Assembly (NCBI RefSeq): GCF_030867095.1
Contig: NC_081824.1
Location: 240,896,719-240,960,718 of the forward strand
DNA length: 64,000 nt
From: Alligator mississippiensis
Lineage: Eukaryota; Chordata; Crocodylia; Alligatoridae
Reading direction: 5' to 3'
A program made the position numbers and the translations under genes. The notes beneath the pieces are model-generated. The model ran no database searches. It was given only the letters and a program-made list of their open reading frames with translations, and was not told the origin of the DNA. Shown in pieces: positions 32,301 to 36,470 of this stretch; within the stretch, counting starts at the first letter, position 1; each line of letters opens with the position of its first letter.

Positions 32301-35178
32301 AATAAGGAAGCCACTCCACCCCCCCCAAAAAACCCCACACGCCTTAAATAAGGCAAAACCAGCATCGCTATAAATATGTGGCAACCTACTTATTCATTTA
32401 ACATTATAAAAAAAAGTAGCATAACTAAGGATGAGTGGCATAAATGCAAGTTTGGGTACAACCATGTTAAATACAGTATTTGACAGACTAAACATTTCTC
32501 AGAATGGCAATTTTAAGTTGACTATCCTTCAACTGATATTTCCCAACTAAAAAGATATCCATTAAACATGCTGATCTCAAGATTACACAGTATTTTTTTT
32601 TAAAGTTTGTAGTGTCAGAGTCCAAGTGGTACAGTAAAAGGTCATTTAACAGAGGTGTAAGAAGGTACAGCTCCACACCTGAGGGAAAGCCAGCATACAG
32701 GATAGTGCCATCTGCTGTACTGCTGTGACAACAGTCAACCATGGTACAGACTATTTTTGTGCCTCCCCTCAGCCCCCAAAGGCAATGCCTGGGGCTGCTG
32801 CTCCAGTTGCCCCACCCCACCAGTTATGCTACTGACATTTAATATGGCATCAGATTGTGTTATATCAGCAGGGTCAGATTTATAATTTTGTAGCTGTTCA
32901 CTTCTTTGCCTCACATGCCTGGGTTTTATAAAGTATGAGAAAGACAAGCAACACCTAGACTGGTATCTTAACTTGACCATGTCAACCCAGTTCAGCACAC
33001 CCAGCAGCACCATTTACCTGGAAACCAGCAAGTTCTTCTCTCTCAAAAAGAGCACCTGTGTGACAGCATCCTTGTGTCCCTTCAGCCGGTACAAGCCACT
33101 CTCATTAATGATGTCCCACACAATGACATCTGTATCCTGAAAGGGAAGGCACATCACCAAGGGAATGACCTCTGCCTCAAAGAATCTACTGGTCTCAGGT
33201 AAAGCACCTCAGCATTGACATGAAATACTCGCTGCTGTAAGAAGCCTAGCAGGCTTCTTCCACCCTCAAGAGCTGTACAAGGAACCCCCATCCTCCCTCC
33301 AACTCCTGCCCTACTATTCCAGCTGTGGGCTCCCTTCACAGCCCTGCCAGTGCACCCTAATCCTGACCCTTGCTACTCTATTCCAAAGAAATCCCACAAA
33401 ACCATTCACATATTTCTCACCCAAACCCTGGATTACCTGGTAATATTATGCCTCCAGCCATTCCCCCATAGTTAGGGTCTACAATGATCTCCAAAGACCA
33501 TCTACTTCTTCTCAATTTACAAAAGGGCTGACCTCCAGAGTTGACTTTCCCCAACCAAATCTCACCTTTGAGCCTGATACCAGCCTGCCTCCCAGCTGAT
33601 CATACTTCAGAGCAGTAACAGAAGCCTTGTGTCCATTAAAAGTGACAATTGCTTCACCATTCAAGAGGCTAAAAACACGGACTGCTCCATCTTCATATCC
33701 AACGGCCAAGTGCAGCCCATCTGGGGATGGGCAGAGAGAAGTGACCTCCTGTTTGAGGCCCTGAAGGATGAGAACCTATCATTTTAAGAAGAGAAGATGT
33801 CTGCAATATGATGTGACATATCAGATCCAGGCACTCACAGGGAATAGAAGAGTGTACTGTGCATCTACCTCACCAACCTGGAGGGCATCCAGAGCTTTAG
33901 ACACTATTTTCTCACACCTCTTTGCTCTAGTAAGTTTTGTATCATTGCACCATTTAAGAAGGGGTAGACTGAGACAAGAAGGAAAATTATTCCCCCCAGC
34001 CACATGGGAAATGATGACTAGATCCCAAAAGTCTGAATTACCAGTCCTGTGTAACAGCCAGATTGCTGTTCCCTGCTTACCAGTAGCAGAGGCCTGCTAA
34101 CCCTGTGCTATGAAACCATACAATTTCCTCACATCCCACATCCTTCTCTTAGGTGTACGACAAAGCTTTCCCACACAACACAAAGGGGTCCAGAACTCTA
34201 AAGCCATTTTCAAAACAGCTTGTTAGCAACCAGCATCTTGCCAACCACTGGTGCAACGCCCTAGCCATTTTGCATTGAACACCAGCTCTTATGATCCCAG
34301 ACTCTGTTTAGTAAGGAAACAGTGTGTCAGGTTACTCTCCACTGTAGCCACAGAAATTTAACTTTCATTTGGCAACCAGCGACGTTGGACAGCATCCTTT
34401 CCATTCTCAGCTTGTGTAAAGGACAACTCTTCTGACAGCACAACACCCTTACCCATGCCCTTGTATAGTGGGTGTCTGTAATACCTGAACACAGGCACCC
34501 AGGCCTCCAGGAACAAGGAAATCCTGTTCAGACATCTGGACAATAATGCTCTTCCCCAACTAAATCAGTGACTCAAGACCAAACTTAGAGTAAAGAGCTT
34601 CGCCTAAAAAATGCCACTGAGGCATGTACTTGTATTCTGTACTGGTGCCAGGGGCGGCCAAATTTAGCCTAAAGCCTGAACGAGCAAACAAGGAAAGAGG
34701 CAAGTCATCCACATAACCGAGGGACGCCCACGGGTGCTACAAGCAGCTGGATCGCTCCAGCTCCAAACTGCCGGAAGACACGGGACCTTTATAGTAAGTC
34801 TACTCTTCCCTGTTGCACGTCACGTCAGGTCACTCGTGCCACCGCCCGTTGTGGGCCGGGGGCGCAGGAGGGATACCCCGCCCGCGCTGCGAGCCCGAGG
34901 ACACCGGGCGCTGCAGAGGCAGTTCAAGCCGGCGCCCCCGGGGCTCTGGGCGGCGCGGAAGGCGGACGGGCGGGCGGGCGCGCGCCCCGGCGGCGGGTGG
35001 ACCTCACCTTCTCGCCCCTACGGGTGTCCCAGAGAAAGACGTGCTCGCACGCCGGCACCGCCACATAGCGGCCGCTCTCGCCGCGCAGAGGCACATACGC
35101 CACGTTGCCCTTGGGACTAGCAATGAGGCCGAACACCGCGGAGGCCCCGTAGCGCAGGTACTGCCTCGTGAGTCCCAT
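5190..35178 (-). CDS. WDR3: WDR3 / UTP12 homologue, WD40 protein of the small-subunit processome (whole coding span, 26 exons)
   Basis: The protein belongs to the UTP-B part of the nucleolar SSU processome, which processes 18S pre-rRNA (family knowledge). Joined coding exons, in order of translation: 35008-35178, 33566-33775, 33018-33136, 31435-31513, 30894-30989, 28797-28907, 26860-26961, 26577-26674, 26008-26112, 24389-24619, 20590-20683, 19631-19732, 18834-18919, 17504-17639, 16721-16777, 15894-15994, 15268-15379, 14992-15126, 14687-14737, 13869-13934, 12715-12807, 11809-11856, 7154-7197, 6398-6526, 5939-6032, 5190-5345. They sum to 2826 nt, an unbroken 941-residue frame against about 943 in human as I recall it. 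Many WD40 blades (VFLWD, VKWWD, LRVWD, VKIWN, VKFWE, VKIWG, IKQWD, LRIWE) form two propellers. These are followed by a Glu-rich linker, a C-terminal Utp12 domain and a Lys-rich tail. The N-terminus [10 protein letters not shown] fits the family start. Human WDR3 also adjoins GDAP2 head to head. Confidence 0.96.
5939..6032 (-). CDS. WDR3: WDR3 exon 25, residues 859-890
   Basis: Encodes [20 protein letters not shown] then [11 protein letters not shown], the end of the Utp12 domain, including the family signature HFGQI. Donor GTGAGT. Confidence 0.95.
6398..6526 (-). CDS. WDR3: WDR3 exon 24, residues 816-859, Utp12 domain core
   Basis: Encodes [38 protein letters not shown] and LFLL, the helical core of the Utp12 domain that mediates UTP-B assembly. 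Donor GTGAGT, phase 2 out. Confidence 0.95.
7154..7197 (-). CDS. WDR3: WDR3 exon 23, residues 802-816
   Basis: Very short exon of 44 nt encoding [14 protein letters not shown]. It is found by its match to the human PSAYVLEIFKGIKSS and by exact phase agreement (0 in, 2 out). Confidence 0.92.
8170..8790 (+). mobile_element. CR1-type LINE, ORF1 remnant with SGNH/esterase-like domain
   Basis: Plus-strand frames read [19 protein letters not shown], then [19 protein letters not shown] and [14 protein letters not shown]. This is the pattern of CR1 ORF1 esterase domains (VVFSSILP, WLR-WCRREGFGFFDHW, RDGLHLNRRG). The preceding 300 bases carry weaker ORF1-like sequence broken across frames. It is antisense to WDR3, old, and shows many frame breaks. 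Confidence 0.7.
8930..9900 (+). mobile_element. CR1-type LINE, ORF2 endonuclease remnant
   Basis: Continues the element above. Fragments across frames match CR1 APE-type endonuclease: TETWWDNS-like near 9000, [11 protein letters not shown]-like near 9095-9130, CYRPP near 9235, then an ICWK segment near 9345 and [20 protein letters not shown] at about 9440-9500. The downstream linker before the reverse transcriptase is barely readable, and no reverse transcriptase core was found. Frames shift repeatedly, so the copy is ancient. Confidence 0.72.
9922..10210. mobile_element. Short TA-bounded inverted-repeat element (pogo/Tc1-mariner-like MITE)
   Basis: The left end TACCATATTTTCTTAC and the reverse complement of the right end TACCGTATTTTCTCAC match over about 14 of 16 bases, and each begins with TA. 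The interior is AT-rich with ACCCCCAAAAA next to the left end and GGTGCGTCTTATTC near the right end. There is no coding capacity. It interrupts the CR1 remains. The family name is inferred from the TA target and terminal sequence. Confidence 0.6.
10240..10390 (+). mobile_element. CR1 3' region fragment
   Basis: Contains GCTTTCAGGAAGAGGCTGGA followed by CAAGCATTGGTCAGGGATGA, the phrasing typical of CR1 3' regions. It could be the end of the LINE at 8.2-9.9 kb after an internal deletion, or a separate copy. Confidence 0.5.
10955..11222 (+). mobile_element. CR1 3' end
   Basis: Ends with GCTGGACTAGATGTGACCTC and then CTATGAGTCTATG, resembling the CR1 tail (GACTAGATGACCTCC, ATTCTATGA). It also contains AGTTAGACAAGCACTTGTCT. 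The copy at 12305-12550 is collinear with it, so both belong to one subfamily. Confidence 0.65.
11535..11713. mobile_element. Second TA-bounded inverted-repeat element (same family as 9922-10210)
   Basis: The left end TACCATATTTATTTGC and the reverse complement of the right end TACCATATTCACTTTT share the first nine bases, with CCCCCC next to the left end and CCCCAAAAAATTA next to the right. At 179 bp it is a short non-coding copy. It lies about 100 bases downstream of the WDR3 exon 22 donor. Confidence 0.5.
11809..11856 (-). CDS. WDR3: WDR3 exon 22, residues 786-801
   Basis: Sixteen codons, [16 protein letters not shown], entering the Utp12 domain. The GTAAGT donor is followed by the gene's 4.6 kb intron, which holds the CR1 LINE. 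Confidence 0.92.
12305..12550 (+). mobile_element. CR1 3' end, second copy of the same subfamily
   Basis: Collinear with 10955-11222: CCTTGTAGTGGCAGGATGCC, then TTTTTAAAAATAGATTAGAC, AAACACCTATCTAGGATG and GTTAGACTAGATTTGTGACC. It sits within WDR3 intron 21 and is antisense to WDR3. Confidence 0.62.
12715..12807 (-). CDS. WDR3: WDR3 exon 21, residues 755-785
   Basis: Encodes the conserved helix [20 protein letters not shown] followed by [11 protein letters not shown]. Phase 0 at both ends, donor GTGAGG. Confidence 0.94.
13040..13220. mobile_element. Short hAT-type non-autonomous element with exact 8-bp target duplication
   Basis: Flanked by CTCTAACA at 13032-13039 and 13221-13228. The left end is TGGGGCAGGCAATTATTTCG. 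The reverse complement of the right end is CAGGGGTGGGCAAAATGCGG, giving an inverted terminus of about 12 bases. The 8-bp duplication and CAGGGGTGGGCAA terminus fit hAT. At 181 bp it has no coding capacity. It lies in WDR3 intron 20. Confidence 0.85.
13616..13635. repeat. Poly(T) tract
   Basis: Twenty consecutive T in WDR3 intron 20. No retroposed element was recognised beside it. Confidence 0.9.
13869..13934 (-). CDS. WDR3: WDR3 exon 20, residues 733-754
   Basis: Twenty-two codons: [10 protein letters not shown] then [12 protein letters not shown]. The second half is conserved, the first half is variable. Donor GTGAGT. Confidence 0.92.
14687..14737 (-). CDS. WDR3: WDR3 exon 19, residues 716-732
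   Basis: Short exon of 17 codons, [17 protein letters not shown], continuing the charged helix between propeller 2 and the Utp12 domain. Acceptor TGCAG, donor GTGAGT. Confidence 0.93.
14992..15126 (-). CDS. WDR3: WDR3 exon 18, residues 671-715
   Basis: Last WD40 blade: [39 protein letters not shown], then the start of the Glu-rich helix EEEQEM. Phase 0 at both ends, donor GTAAGA. Confidence 0.96.
15268..15379 (-). CDS. WDR3: WDR3 exon 17, residues 633-670
   Basis: Encodes [20 protein letters not shown] then [17 protein letters not shown], essentially identical to human. Acceptor CTCCAG, donor GTAAGA. Confidence 0.96.
15894..15994 (-). CDS. WDR3: WDR3 exon 16, residues 600-633, with a GC splice donor
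   Basis: Encodes [20 protein letters not shown] then [13 protein letters not shown]. The frame needs the exon to end ACAG with GCAGGT following, that is a GC rather than a GT donor. The nearest GT, four bases further on, would shift the frame of the strongly conserved exon 17. Confidence 0.9.
15995..16720 (-). other. WDR3: WDR3 intron 15, nothing recognised
   Basis: Unique-looking intronic sequence. I see no conserved segment, repeat boundary or simple repeat of note. Confidence 0.5.
16721..16777 (-). CDS. WDR3: WDR3 exon 15, residues 581-599
   Basis: Nineteen codons: [19 protein letters not shown]. The final Phe sits where I recall His in human (MDISHDGAL), next to the donor GTGAGT. Length and phases agree with the neighbouring exons. 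Confidence 0.93.
17504..17639 (-). CDS. WDR3: WDR3 exon 14, residues 535-580
   Basis: Encodes [20 protein letters not shown], then [19 protein letters not shown] and HTDTLK, a highly conserved propeller 2 blade. Acceptor TTAG, donor GTGAGC. Confidence 0.95.
17640..18833 (-). other. WDR3: WDR3 intron 13, with a CT/CA simple repeat
   Basis: Mostly unique-looking sequence. A short (TC)n-(CA)n-CCCA tract lies at about 18680-18730. No transposon termini or conserved coding segment were seen. Confidence 0.5.
18680..18730. repeat. Compound microsatellite (TC)n(CA)n(CCCA)n
   Basis: TC repeats pass into CA repeats and then CCCA units, followed at 18743 by a 12-A run. Confidence 0.9.
18834..18919 (-). 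CDS. WDR3: WDR3 exon 13, residues 507-535
   Basis: Encodes [20 protein letters not shown] then [11 protein letters not shown] replaces the WDF recalled in human. Donor GTGAGA, phase 2 out. Confidence 0.94.
19631..19732 (-). CDS. WDR3: WDR3 exon 12, residues 473-506
   Basis: A complete blade junction: [20 protein letters not shown] then [14 protein letters not shown]. Thirty-four codons, phase 0 at both ends, donor GTAACT. Confidence 0.95.
20590..20683 (-). CDS. WDR3: WDR3 exon 11, residues 441-472
   Basis: Encodes [20 protein letters not shown] then [11 protein letters not shown], nearly identical to the human segment. Acceptor CTGCAG, donor GTAACA, phase 0 out. Confidence 0.95.
20781..23170. 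mobile_element. Probable DNA transposon remnant with TTATGCA-type ends, interrupted by a solo LTR
   Basis: The left boundary carries AATTATGCACAG twice and the right boundary carries AATTATGCAAAATTATGCGG, so the AATTATGCA motif is clustered at both ends in roughly inverted arrangement. The interior outside the LTR is GC-rich with repeated GGCTCCATGCC and CCACATGG-like units. No target duplication could be fixed, so the bounds are approximate and the class is inferred. Confidence 0.4.
21832..22679. mobile_element. Solo LTR of an endogenous retrovirus-like element
   Basis: Begins TGTCACAACC and ends GGCCCACACA (TG...CA), flanked by an exact 5-bp direct repeat GAAGC at 21827-21831 and 22680-22684. 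At 848 bp it looks whole as a single LTR, and no internal region remains, as expected after LTR-LTR recombination. It keeps many CpG sites and has an exact flanking repeat, so it is probably one of the younger insertions in the window. It lies in WDR3 intron 10, inside an older repeat. The family was not identified. Confidence 0.78.
24389..24619 (-). CDS. WDR3: WDR3 exon 10, residues 364-441
   Basis: The largest coding exon (231 nt): [20 protein letters not shown], a blade ending VETYALNP, then [19 protein letters not shown] and VKIWN. It ends in phase 2 at AAC AG before GTCTGG. The frame of exon 11 requires this donor. Confidence 0.94.
25008..25968. mobile_element. hAT-type element with exact 8-bp target duplication
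   Basis: Flanked by TGCTATGG at 25000-25007 and 25969-25976. The right end in reverse complement reads CAGGGGTAGGCAAAATAATG. The left end (GATTGCTAATTACTTGGGCT) matches the left ends at 13040 and 27044 just inside the terminus. The 961-bp interior is GC-rich and has long open frames on both strands, but none resembles a transposase. It inserted about 30 bases downstream of the WDR3 exon 9 donor. Confidence 0.85.
26008..26112 (-). CDS. WDR3: WDR3 exon 9, residues 329-364
   Basis: Encodes a Glu run ([10 protein letters not shown]) and then [20 protein letters not shown], the conserved helix that leads into propeller 2. Donor GTAAGT. A hAT-type insertion ends about 30 bases downstream of this donor. 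Confidence 0.93.
26577..26674 (-). CDS. WDR3: WDR3 exon 8, residues 297-329
   Basis: Encodes [20 protein letters not shown] followed by a Lys/Arg-rich helix ([12 protein letters not shown]), a likely nucleolar-localisation and RNA-binding patch. Phase 2 at the donor GTAAGC. Confidence 0.94.
26860..26961 (-). CDS. WDR3: WDR3 exon 7, residues 263-296
   Basis: Encodes [20 protein letters not shown] then [14 protein letters not shown], phase 0 at both ends, with a GTAAGT donor. Its acceptor lies about 80 bases from the near end of a hAT-type insertion (27044-27537). Confidence 0.94.
27044..27537. mobile_element. hAT-type element, same family as 13040 and 25008
   Basis: The left end AAGGGGTGGACAATTACTTC and the right end in reverse complement CAGGGGTGGGTAAAATGGCC match the family. 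Flanks GTGCCTAA (27033-27040) and GTACCTAG (27538-27545) look like a decayed 8-bp duplication, which leaves a few extra A at the left edge. The interior carries a CT-rich simple-repeat expansion at about 27113-27280. Confidence 0.7.
27113..27280. repeat. CT-rich degenerate simple repeat inside a hAT-type element
   Basis: An array of TCTCTC, CTCCCTCC and TCTCTCCC units on the plus strand, giving a pyrimidine-rich strand of about 170 bases. Confidence 0.8.
27758..27776. repeat. Poly(A) tract
   Basis: About 18 A followed by TAAAG in WDR3 intron 6. A second A run lies near 27853. No SINE body was recognised upstream. Confidence 0.8.
28797..28907 (-). CDS. WDR3: WDR3 exon 6, residues 226-262, variable acidic/basic linker
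   Basis: Encodes a poorly conserved charged loop ([14 protein letters not shown], then Glu/Asp-rich [11 protein letters not shown]). The human counterpart is also charged but aligns only in patches. The reading frame, CAG acceptor and GTAATT donor, and the frame match of both neighbours support it as the true exon. It is the fastest-changing exon of the gene seen here. Confidence 0.88.
29270..29745. repeat. GC-rich interspersed repeat module (copy 1)
   Basis: Carries CCTCCAGCGGGAAGAGCCCG, then AAATCCGGGGGGCACAAGCC, ACATACAGCAGCAGGAACTG and CCTGGGCAGCACCTGCCCC. The same order is found at 52.6, 57.9 and 61.6 kb, so this is a dispersed repeat. The long open frames across it on both strands come from composition. 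Confidence 0.65.
29811..30515 (-). mobile_element. CR1 LINE 3' end, minus strand
   Basis: From 29818 the plus strand reads AAAATTAGGGTTGGAAGGGA, then CCTCAGGAGGTCATCTAGTC, the reverse complement of the classic CR1 tail. It continues into the CR1 3' region and the reverse-transcriptase end (TTCCCTCAGCCTCTCCTCAT near 30190; CTCAACTCCTTTTCTGCAGA near 30467). It is 5' truncated, about 700 bp long, in the same orientation as WDR3 and inside its intron 5. Confidence 0.9.
30894..30989 (-). CDS. WDR3: WDR3 exon 5, residues 194-225
   Basis: Thirty-two codons, phase 0 at both ends: [20 protein letters not shown] then [12 protein letters not shown], the last blade before the acidic linker. Donor GTAAGG. 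Confidence 0.95.
31435..31513 (-). CDS. WDR3: WDR3 exon 4, residues 167-193
   Basis: Encodes [20 protein letters not shown] then VGHRTE, matching the human blade in which the double Trp (KWWD) is typical of WDR3. Acceptor TTTCAG, donor GTAACC, phase 0 out. Confidence 0.94.
31514..33017 (-). other. WDR3: WDR3 intron 3, AT-rich, nothing recognised
   Basis: Bases 31990-32470 are AT-rich unique-looking sequence. No transposon termini or conserved coding segment were identified. Confidence 0.5.
33018..33136 (-). CDS. WDR3: WDR3 exon 3, residues 128-167
   Basis: Encodes [20 protein letters not shown] and then [19 protein letters not shown], a complete GH-to-WD blade boundary. It ends in phase 2 before GTAAAT, and the split serine codon is completed by the next exon. 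Confidence 0.94.
33566..33775 (-). CDS. WDR3: WDR3 exon 2, residues 58-127
   Basis: Seventy codons, phase 0 at both ends. It reads [20 protein letters not shown] and then [17 protein letters not shown], a WD40 blade, followed by [18 protein letters not shown], the GH-containing start of the next blade. Acceptor TAG at 33776-33778; GTGAGA donor below 33566. Confidence 0.95.
33776..35007 (-). other. WDR3: WDR3 intron 1, nothing recognised before the CpG island
   Basis: About 1.0 kb of unique-looking sequence lies between exon 2 and the edge of the CpG island, which begins near 34800. No repeat boundary was recognised. Confidence 0.5.
35008..35178 (-). CDS. WDR3: WDR3 exon 1, residues 1-57
   Basis: Starts with ATG at 35178-35176 inside the CpG island and reads [19 protein letters not shown], the conserved N-terminus of the family. 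It ends at AAG before a GTGAGG donor in phase 0. The frame stays open for 193 codons upstream of the ATG, but that is a CpG-island effect, since conservation starts at MGLT. The exon carries the first strand set of propeller 1, ending [11 protein letters not shown]. Confidence 0.95.
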
Positions 35179-35428
35179 GGCGCACCCGCTCCCCGAGTCC
35201 TCCACCTCCCCACGAGACCGGAACCAGCACACCGCGAAGGACACACGTGGGCGGAAGTGAGGTACAATACCCGCCCCCCGAGTGCTGGCTGGCCACGGGA
35301 TTGGCAGGGGCTGATCCCGGAAGTGGAAGGGCGGGGCCGGGAATTTCCCCAGTTGCTTTGCGAGGGAATGTCTCTGGCCCGCCCTGAGCTGGCATCGAGT
35401 CACCGGGCGGGAGGAGTGTGGTCCGCAC
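35179..35428. promoter_or_regulatory. Probable bidirectional promoter of WDR3 and GDAP2
   Basis: The 250-base gap holds two ETS-type sites (CGGAAGTG at 35252-35259 and CCGGAAGTG at 35317-35325), a reverse CCAAT (ATTGGC at 35300-35305), an E-box-like CACGTG near 35245 and GC boxes (GGGCGGGGCC near 35330). A GTGAGT donor at 35429 could end a GDAP2 leader exon. Motifs are seen; shared promoter function is inferred. Confidence 0.65.
35340..35428 (+). other. GDAP2: Candidate GDAP2 non-coding first exon
   Basis: A GTGAGT donor at 35429-35434 inside the CpG island would splice to the acceptor before 39148 and give a 5' leader exon. The transcription start is unknown. Another donor, CAG before GTGGCC near 35477, is also possible. 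Confidence 0.35.
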
Positions 35429-36159
35429 GTGAGTGAGCGGGGCCGGGGCGCGGCGTTCCGGCACCCCCTCACCCCAGGTGGCCGCGCCCCCGGGCGGGGC
35501 GGGAGGGGCTTGTTCTGGCGGCCCGGGCCCCCGGCGCTTCCTCGGGCGGTCTGTGCGTGCGGGTGCTCGGGGGCTTTCTCCCAGGTGCCTGCAGTTGCGC
35601 TCGGCTGCCCCTGGGGTGGTGCCGGCTCGCGCAGCGCTGCTGACGCCCTCTGTGCAGCTGCTAAGCGGCAGCGTCTGTTACCACTTGCGGTTGCGCCTCT
35701 GACTTGCCTTTCCTGTGCCAGAGCAGCGGGTGTCGGCGCTGGCCATAAAAAAAACAAAACCTTATGGCATCAGGTGCCGCCTGGCTCTACCCGTAGGGAA
35801 CTGGATGCTCCAGCTGCCTTTCCTAGAGAGCTCCTGGGTGCCGTAGGGCGGGTTACTTGCACTGATCGCTTTGAATATGGCTACTGACAGTTCTCTTTGT
35901 TTCCTGTCTGCCCAGCTTGAGATCCTGGGGTCTAAATTGTACAAAGGCAAAGTATTTGCAGCTGCAGCTGAAACCTGGGCCTCAAATATACAATGATTTG
36001 TATAAATACTATGCATTCAGAAAAAATGGGCCAGAGGCATCTCGGGTTGGGCACACACGACTATTGGACAGTTGTAACTAGTCTTTCTGTTCCTTGGTTT
36101 CATATCTGTAAATGAGGATGAAGATACAGCAGCCTCAGTCAGAGGTTCAGTGAGGGTTA

Positions 36160-36470
36160 GGGTTTATGAGAAGAACAACATGTGCCCCCGAAGGCTGGGG
36201 GGGCACGGCGATTGCCTGCAGGGGGCGGCAGCAAACGCAGTGCTCCTGCAGGCAGCTGCAGCAGTGTCACCGGGGTGGAGGGAGTGGTGAGTGCCAGCTG
36301 GCAGTCGGCAACTGCCCACATAGGCTAGCGGCAGCAGCGAGTGGGGGGTGGCAAACGGCAACCGCCTGCAGGCGCTGCCAGCAGCATCGGTGGCATTTCT
36401 CTCAGGGTGTGCACCTCCAGTCTTGGGGGGGGGTGCACCCCCAATGGTATGTGAAGCACTCAAACTAGAG
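36160..36470. repeat. GC-rich repeat with GGGGGGCAC palindromic ends
   Basis: Near its left edge GTGCCCCCGAAGGCTGGGGG is followed by GGCAC, and near its right edge GGTGTGCACC and GGGGGTGCACCCCC occur. Between them lie repeated GGCAGCAG/GGCAACTGCC units. It may be related to the GC-rich module of 29, 52, 58 and 61 kb, but homology is unproven. Confidence 0.4.

Larger units (their letters stand above)
34800..35720. promoter_or_regulatory. CpG island over the WDR3-GDAP2 head-to-head 5' ends
   Basis: CpG dinucleotides are dense across this 0.9 kb and sparse in both flanks. It covers WDR3 exon 1, the intergenic gap and the presumed non-coding first exon of GDAP2. No TATA box was seen in either direction, as expected for a housekeeping bidirectional promoter. 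Confidence 0.85.

Noticed and set aside
34813-35436. 207-codon plus-strand open frame across the CpG island
   Set aside because: It is antisense to WDR3 exon 1, has a biased Arg/Gly/Pro/His composition and no splice or domain support.
34924-35757. Open frame of 277 codons reading through the WDR3 start codon on the minus strand
   Set aside because: Only the part from the ATG at 35178 resembles the family. The upstream 193 codons are CpG-island sequence without stops, and the low-complexity Ala/Pro/Arg composition is typical of chance frames in GC-rich DNA.
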